A stretch of 36,310 nt of DNA, from assembly GCA_016783445.1 (NCBI GenBank), contig JADHWO010000020.1, forward strand, positions 1-36,310. Direction: 5' to 3'. The notes beneath the pieces were generated by a model that saw only the letters and a list, made by a program, of their open reading frames with translations, was not told the DNA's origin and ran no database searches. Position 1 is the first letter of the stretch. Every line of letters begins with the position of its first letter. The position numbers were made by a program, and so were the translations under genes. This DNA comes from Candidatus Aminicenantota bacterium (GTDB lineage: Bacteria; Acidobacteriota; Aminicenantia; Aminicenantales; Aminicenantaceae). Positions 32,893 to 36,310 of this stretch are shown in pieces.

Positions 32893-34542
32893 TTAATTTA
32901 TTAAAAGCTGCGATATTCTCTCCTTTTCATAAAGAATATTTCCTGTTTGAGGATTTATGGCATAACAGGCACCATTCCTGATTTGAGTGACGACCTTCCC
33001 TGATGCATAAGGATTACCAGCAAGATGAGGCGCATCAAGCAAACCTGTATGGATAGCTTCATAAAGAGTCTTGGGATCAGCCCAGGGATTTATAACTTTT
33101 TCAGTTGGGAGGTCTTTGATAGCCTGGAGGAGGTGTTTTGCTTCATTTATAAGCTCCTCCTTTCTTTTTTTTATTCTTGAATCATTTAATATCTGAGGAA
33201 AGCCTAAAGAGAGGTTGTTAATGACGCCATGAGTTATTTTGGCGCTTTCAATCACATCTGAGGGAGTTGCTGCATGGTCCCCTTCGCAAAATCCAACCAC
33301 ATGAATAATTTTTGGCTCAAGGGTCATCTGGAACAGACTGGAAGAAGAGAGCTGGCCTTTAGCAATGTCAGGATCGGGAGAAAGACACGCCAGTCCAGTT
33401 CTCATCTGGCGAATGCTTGTAAAGGATTTATCATGAAGGGACTCGATAAGTTCAATTTTCGCCGACATCTTTGCAAGGTCCATCAGAGGTGATGTTTGAG
33501 CTGGAGTGTTGAACATATACTGGGCCACATAATGGGTTATTCCAGCCTTTTTTGCATTATATGCGGCTAAAAAGGCTGCGACTACGGCGATTGTGTCAGG
33601 AGCATCCCTCAGACTCCAATGATGCGCTTCATTAACTTCAAGTGGAATTTTATGCTCAGCGTACCATTTCATGGTTTCCTGATTTTCTTTGATGGATTCT
33701 AAAGGAGTTCGGTCGGAACGGCCATCCAGCTGGTTGTACCAGAGAAGGGGAACAGCCCCCCAGGCTATATTAATGGTTTTAAGAGACATTTTTGCCCACT
33801 TAATCAGGTCCCTTGTACCCGAATAACAGCGGAGTAGAGGGTAGTTGCCGCAGCGTGTGGTTTTATATATAGCTTCAAGGTCTTCAGGCTTTCTAAGAGG
33901 AACTCCTCCTGCGCCATCCTGCTCTTTTTTCATTTCGTTTTGACGAAAGAAACTTTCCTGGGCATTCTGGTCAGGACCGATGGAAATAATGTCCAGGGTC
34001 TCTGATAGAGCAATTTCCCTGGCTCCTTTTACTGTCTTTAAAACTATGGGAAGCCCGAAATGGTGGCGGAGAAGAGGATAAGGATGGTTGAAAACAATTC
34101 GGTCAATAAGATTCTGGGGGGGAGTTTTGCTTTTTTTTGCTTCTTTCGCTTTCCCCTTAAGATAAAAGGTTATATCCTCCAGGGATTCAAGGCCGTTAAA
34201 TGTGGCATCAAACAGCCCGATTTTGCGAGCAACTTCTGCAGTTGGCGGTGTCCCGCCAAATACAAAGGTCTTATTCTGCCATTTGTTTTTTATAATATTC
34301 TTATTGAATGAAATTAAAAGTTTTTCCAGTACCTCAGGAGTCAAGCGGTAGCTTATTGCAATGATGTCTGGATCATGTTGTTTTATGGCATCTGATATTT
34401 TTTTTATTGAAACGGCAGGGCCTAAAAAAAGAGTATCATAACCGTGAAACTCAGAAAGTTTTAAAAAATTAAGAATGCCTGCTACATGAACACAATTTCC
34501 TATTGAAGCTCCTAAAATCTTTTTTCTGTTGATCGCAGTCAC
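32893..34542 (-). CDS. Cobalamin-dependent mutase-like protein (B12-binding domain fused to a GlmE-like TIM barrel)
   Basis: Residues 1-130 look like a B12-binding Rossmann domain: GASIGNCVHVAGI near the start, then GYDTLFLGP, PDIIAISYRLTPE and FVFGGTPP. The base that ligates cobalt would be H19, but the usual DxHxxG reads CVHVAG, with Cys at the Asp position. From about residue 150 the chain resembles a cobalamin mutase barrel of the methylaspartate mutase E (GlmE) type: GNYPLLRCYSGTRDL, then KIPLEVNEAHHWSLRDAPD, and AAYNAKKAGITHYVAQYMF. A free-radical rearrangement of an amino or hydroxy acid is the likely reaction; the substrate is unknown. It starts with GTG ten bases after the stop of the opine-dehydrogenase-like gene, forming a two-gene operon with it. 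The whole-protein assignment rests on pattern recognition only. Confidence 0.65.
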   Translation of the reverse strand: MTAINRKKILGASIGNCVHVAGILNFLKLSEFHGYDTLFLGPAVSIKKISDAIKQHDPDIIAISYRLTPEVLEKLLISFNKNIIKNKWQNKTFVFGGTPPTAEVARKIGLFDATFNGLESLEDITFYLKGKAKEAKKSKTPPQNLIDRIVFNHPYPLLRHHFGLPIVLKTVKGAREIALSETLDIISIGPDQNAQESFFRQNEMKKEQDGAGGVPLRKPEDLEAIYKTTRCGNYPLLRCYSGTRDLIKWAKMSLKTINIAWGAVPLLWYNQLDGRSDRTPLESIKENQETMKWYAEHKIPLEVNEAHHWSLRDAPDTIAVVAAFLAAYNAKKAGITHYVAQYMFNTPAQTSPLMDLAKMSAKIELIESLHDKSFTSIRQMRTGLACLSPDPDIAKGQLSSSSLFQMTLEPKIIHVVGFCEGDHAATPSDVIESAKITHGVINNLSLGFPQILNDSRIKKRKEELINEAKHLLQAIKDLPTEKVINPWADPKTLYEAIHTGLLDAPHLAGNPYASGKVVTQIRNGACYAINPQTGNILYEKERISQLLIN

Positions 34543-34552
34543 TCTGTATTCT

Positions 34553-35716
34553 CTAAATTTCTCCAGCTACAGCCAGAAGTCGGATGTCTTTAATGGACAT
34601 TCCTTTAATTCCTAATGTTTCCACTGTCCTTCCTATTTCCCAAAAATTTATCCCTCTCATTATTGAAGCAAGGTATATAATAGACCTTATAGTAGGAGTT
34701 TCAACTTTCAACATCTCTCCAATAGATGCAAGGGGAACAAGGCTCATAGGTACGTCCTCATCGATATAACGGTGGTGAAGCCTGTCTGGGGCTTTAAGTC
34801 CCATATATCCTGGATTGTCATGAATAGCCTCATAGAGATCCTTGCCTGTGGCACTGTATGCCGTATATAGCCAGGCCTTTGCACTCATAACTTTTATTCC
34901 CAAAGCAGCTGCAATTTCCAGCCGTTCTTTATCCAGTTTTTCAAGAATATAAGCTGTAGATTTGCTCGCTCCCTGAATGTAGTATTCAAAATCGCCGTGA
35001 GTCTCTTCTATCCAGGATGCATTCAGCACTGTTAGAGCCGGATGAAATACAGCTCCAATATTCTCAAAACTTGTTTTAAAAATGTTGTCCCCGGGAATAA
35101 ATTGGGGGAAAGCTCGTTGGATAATTTTTAAGATGCCTGGAATCCAATAAGCGGGTAGAGTTGCCAATGGGACAGAGTTCTTAATGGAAAATATTCTGGC
35201 ATGGGCAGGTCCGAGGGCTCTTGAGGCATAAAGAAATGTCTGAGCTTCTGCGATAAATGGGAACTGCTTTACACCCTGTTCTTTGAGCGTGTTATAAAAC
35301 TCAAGCGCTCCACCTGTACGGCCTGGATTGAGGATAACTATTTGATTCTCTTTGAGATGCGGAGCACAGGTCTCTGCAATATAACGGTGTCCAATGGCTG
35401 GAACAACAACCATGAGTACATCTGCTCCGTCGATGCATTCTTTGATGTGTGTTGATGCGAGCTCAATATTTCCAAATCCTTTGATTTCTCCTTCAACCTT
35501 GATGCCTTTTCTGTGGATAACAGGGCGGATTCTTTTTCGTCCCCGGTTGTAAAGGTTGACCTTAAAGCCCTTGATGGCCAGATGGCCTGCCATAGCCAGC
35601 CCGCCATGTCCAGCGCCAAGAACACAAAATTTAAGATCTTTATTGTCTTTTTTTAGGATAGCTCTGATATATTCCCTTTTTCTTAGATCTAATTTTTTAC
35701 TTATTTTCTTTTCCAT
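34553..35716 (-). CDS. Opine/nopaline-dehydrogenase-family NAD(P)-dependent oxidoreductase
   Basis: The N-terminal NAD(P) Rossmann domain is clear: CVLGAGHGGLAMAGHLAIKG (GxGxxG) preceded by a helical, basic 30-residue extension, and VVVPAIGHRYIAE in the fold. The C-terminal helical domain has VFHPALTVLNASWIEE, then FEYYIQGAS and LDKERLEIAAALGI, which match the octopine/nopaline dehydrogenase signature (HP..N and the ErlxxAxxxGi helix). Such enzymes join or split an amino acid and a keto acid with NAD(P)H. As the first gene of an operon with a B12-mutase-like protein, it may oxidise the mutase product (or supply its substrate), by analogy with aminomutase/dehydrogenase pairs in amino acid fermentation; that is inference. 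The upstream region is repeat-rich. Confidence 0.82.
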   Translation of the reverse strand: MEKKISKKLDLRKREYIRAILKKDNKDLKFCVLGAGHGGLAMAGHLAIKGFKVNLYNRGRKRIRPVIHRKGIKVEGEIKGFGNIELASTHIKECIDGADVLMVVVPAIGHRYIAETCAPHLKENQIVILNPGRTGGALEFYNTLKEQGVKQFPFIAEAQTFLYASRALGPAHARIFSIKNSVPLATLPAYWIPGILKIIQRAFPQFIPGDNIFKTSFENIGAVFHPALTVLNASWIEETHGDFEYYIQGASKSTAYILEKLDKERLEIAAALGIKVMSAKAWLYTAYSATGKDLYEAIHDNPGYMGLKAPDRLHHRYIDEDVPMSLVPLASIGEMLKVETPTIRSIIYLASIMRGINFWEIGRTVETLGIKGMSIKDIRLLAVAGEI

Positions 35717-36310
35717 TTTACCTGTTCCTATTTAAAATATTTTGCTTATTTCCATAGAATTATTAACTTTTAATGTTAAAAAATTTGAAGTCAGGTATTT
35801 ACTTTATTGGTTCTCTTCCATTTTGTGTGGGTATTAATCAGAAAGTATTCGTGAATGGTCTCGCTCCCGTTCAGATTTTTCACGCCATCCCTTCATCGCT
35901 CTTCTCGGCGGCTGCGTAACTCGCTCCGCTCAAACATACTCGCCGCCCGACTCTGTCGGGTTTCCTCGAAGCGCGATTCAGGGAGGCTAAATCTTCAAAG
36001 GTCGCTTCATCCATCCCCGAACACTTTCTATTAATCTATCAAGACATGTTTTGCCCACACAAAATGGAAGAGAACCACTTTATTTAATAATATAAAAAAA
36101 GCGGTTTTATTTTAATAAATAGAGATCGGAAACGCAAATAATGAAAATAGGCTGTAAGCATACTTATTTCCGTGATAAAGAAACAGTCAGGCAAACTGAT
36201 TCGTCAGCCCGTGTATTTTCCCCAGCGAGGAAAATCCACTTATTCCTCGGCTCGCTCTCCTCTTTGAGGAACCATGCCCACTCGCCTCCGGATGGCTTCC
36301 TATTCAGATT
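35717..36310. other. Repeat-rich intergenic end of the window
   Basis: These 594 bases hold no gene I can support. They contain a 24-bp inverted repeat pair (separate entry), a GC-rich block with the hairpin CCCGAC/GTCGGG (35946-35960) that overlaps a second possible pairing of GGCGGC (35907-35912) with GCCGCC (35942-35947), and after 36080 an AT-rich stretch. From the right window edge a minus-strand frame stays open for 48 codons (…WFLKEESEPRNKW…) to a TAA at 36164-36166; it may be the tail of a gene beyond the window or just translated repeat. No B12-riboswitch hallmark was found upstream of the mutase operon. Confidence 0.5.
35808..36077. repeat. Inverted pair of dispersed repeat copies with perfect 24-bp arms
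   Basis: TGGTTCTCTTCCATTTTGTGTGGG (35808-35831) is exactly mirrored by the complement at 36054-36077. Homology continues inward with small changes: the left copy has ATTAATCAGAAAGT and the right copy, on the other strand, ATTAATAGAAAGT, plus a 17-base difference in between. A third, shorter copy in the same orientation as the right one lies at 23542-23592. The copies are therefore diverged members of one dispersed intergenic family, here forming a 270-base element with a GC-rich centre. Confidence 0.75.

Noticed and set aside
35717-36310. Cobalamin riboswitch upstream of the B12-mutase operon
   Set aside because: I looked for the B12-box type core and pairing pattern on the minus strand and saw none; the structures present look like dispersed repeats.
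1-36310. CRISPR array, tRNA, rRNA or integrated phage
   Set aside because: No regularly spaced direct repeats, cloverleaf-like genes or phage genes were recognised; repeats present are inverted and few. A covariance-model scan would settle the RNA question.

Overview
The window looks like a chromosomal segment from an uncultured, probably anaerobic and fermentative Gram-negative-type bacterium. Gene content resembles the Acidobacteriota/Candidatus Aminicenantes group: a VWFA-type Acidobacterial domain protein end, Tat-exported DUF362, a tricorn-like S41 protease, a VPS10/sortilin-like propeller protein, TldD/TldE and an ADP-forming acyl-CoA synthetase. The taxonomic call is inference from gene content only. 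No tRNA, rRNA, CRISPR array, transposase or phage gene was recognised.

Layout. Bases 1-143 hold the tail of a VWA-domain protein. Bases 280-1902 encode a 2,3-bisphosphoglycerate-independent phosphoglycerate mutase whose halves are in swapped order (circular permutation), behind a near-consensus promoter. Bases 1981-5495 are a tightly overlapped ATPase-permease-ATPase-permease ABC operon. After a repeat-rich gap, the minus strand carries a lipoprotein, a polytopic membrane protein and an M1-type metallopeptidase (5825-10008). A nitroreductase lies on plus (10202-10780), followed by a large secreted sortilin-like propeller protein on minus (10879-14328).

Bases 14573-21183 are a minus-strand cluster: three alkaline-phosphatase-superfamily enzymes predicted to be cytosolic, membrane-anchored and Tat-exported, a 63-aa ribbon-helix-helix-like protein, and a YidC/DUF106-like membrane protein with an extra extracytoplasmic domain. 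An ADP-forming acyl-CoA synthetase (21305-23440) precedes them. Plus-strand genes 23706-29921 encode an AlkD-like glycosylase, the tricorn-like protease, a Tat DUF362 protein, a second nitroreductase and a 45-aa two-helix membrane peptide that the ORF track misses. The minus strand then has tldE/tldD (29934-32704) and a two-gene operon (32893-35716) joining a B12-dependent mutase-like protein to an opine/nopaline-dehydrogenase-like protein. The last 594 bases are repeat-rich and hold no gene I can support.

How it fits together. The mutase and the ADP-forming synthetase fit glycolysis ending in acetate or other acids with ATP gain. The M1 and S41 proteases and TldD/E fit protein and peptide turnover. 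The strongest candidates for undescribed biology are the permuted phosphoglycerate mutase, the three-phosphodiesterase plus DUF106-like cluster, and the B12-mutase/opine-dehydrogenase pair.
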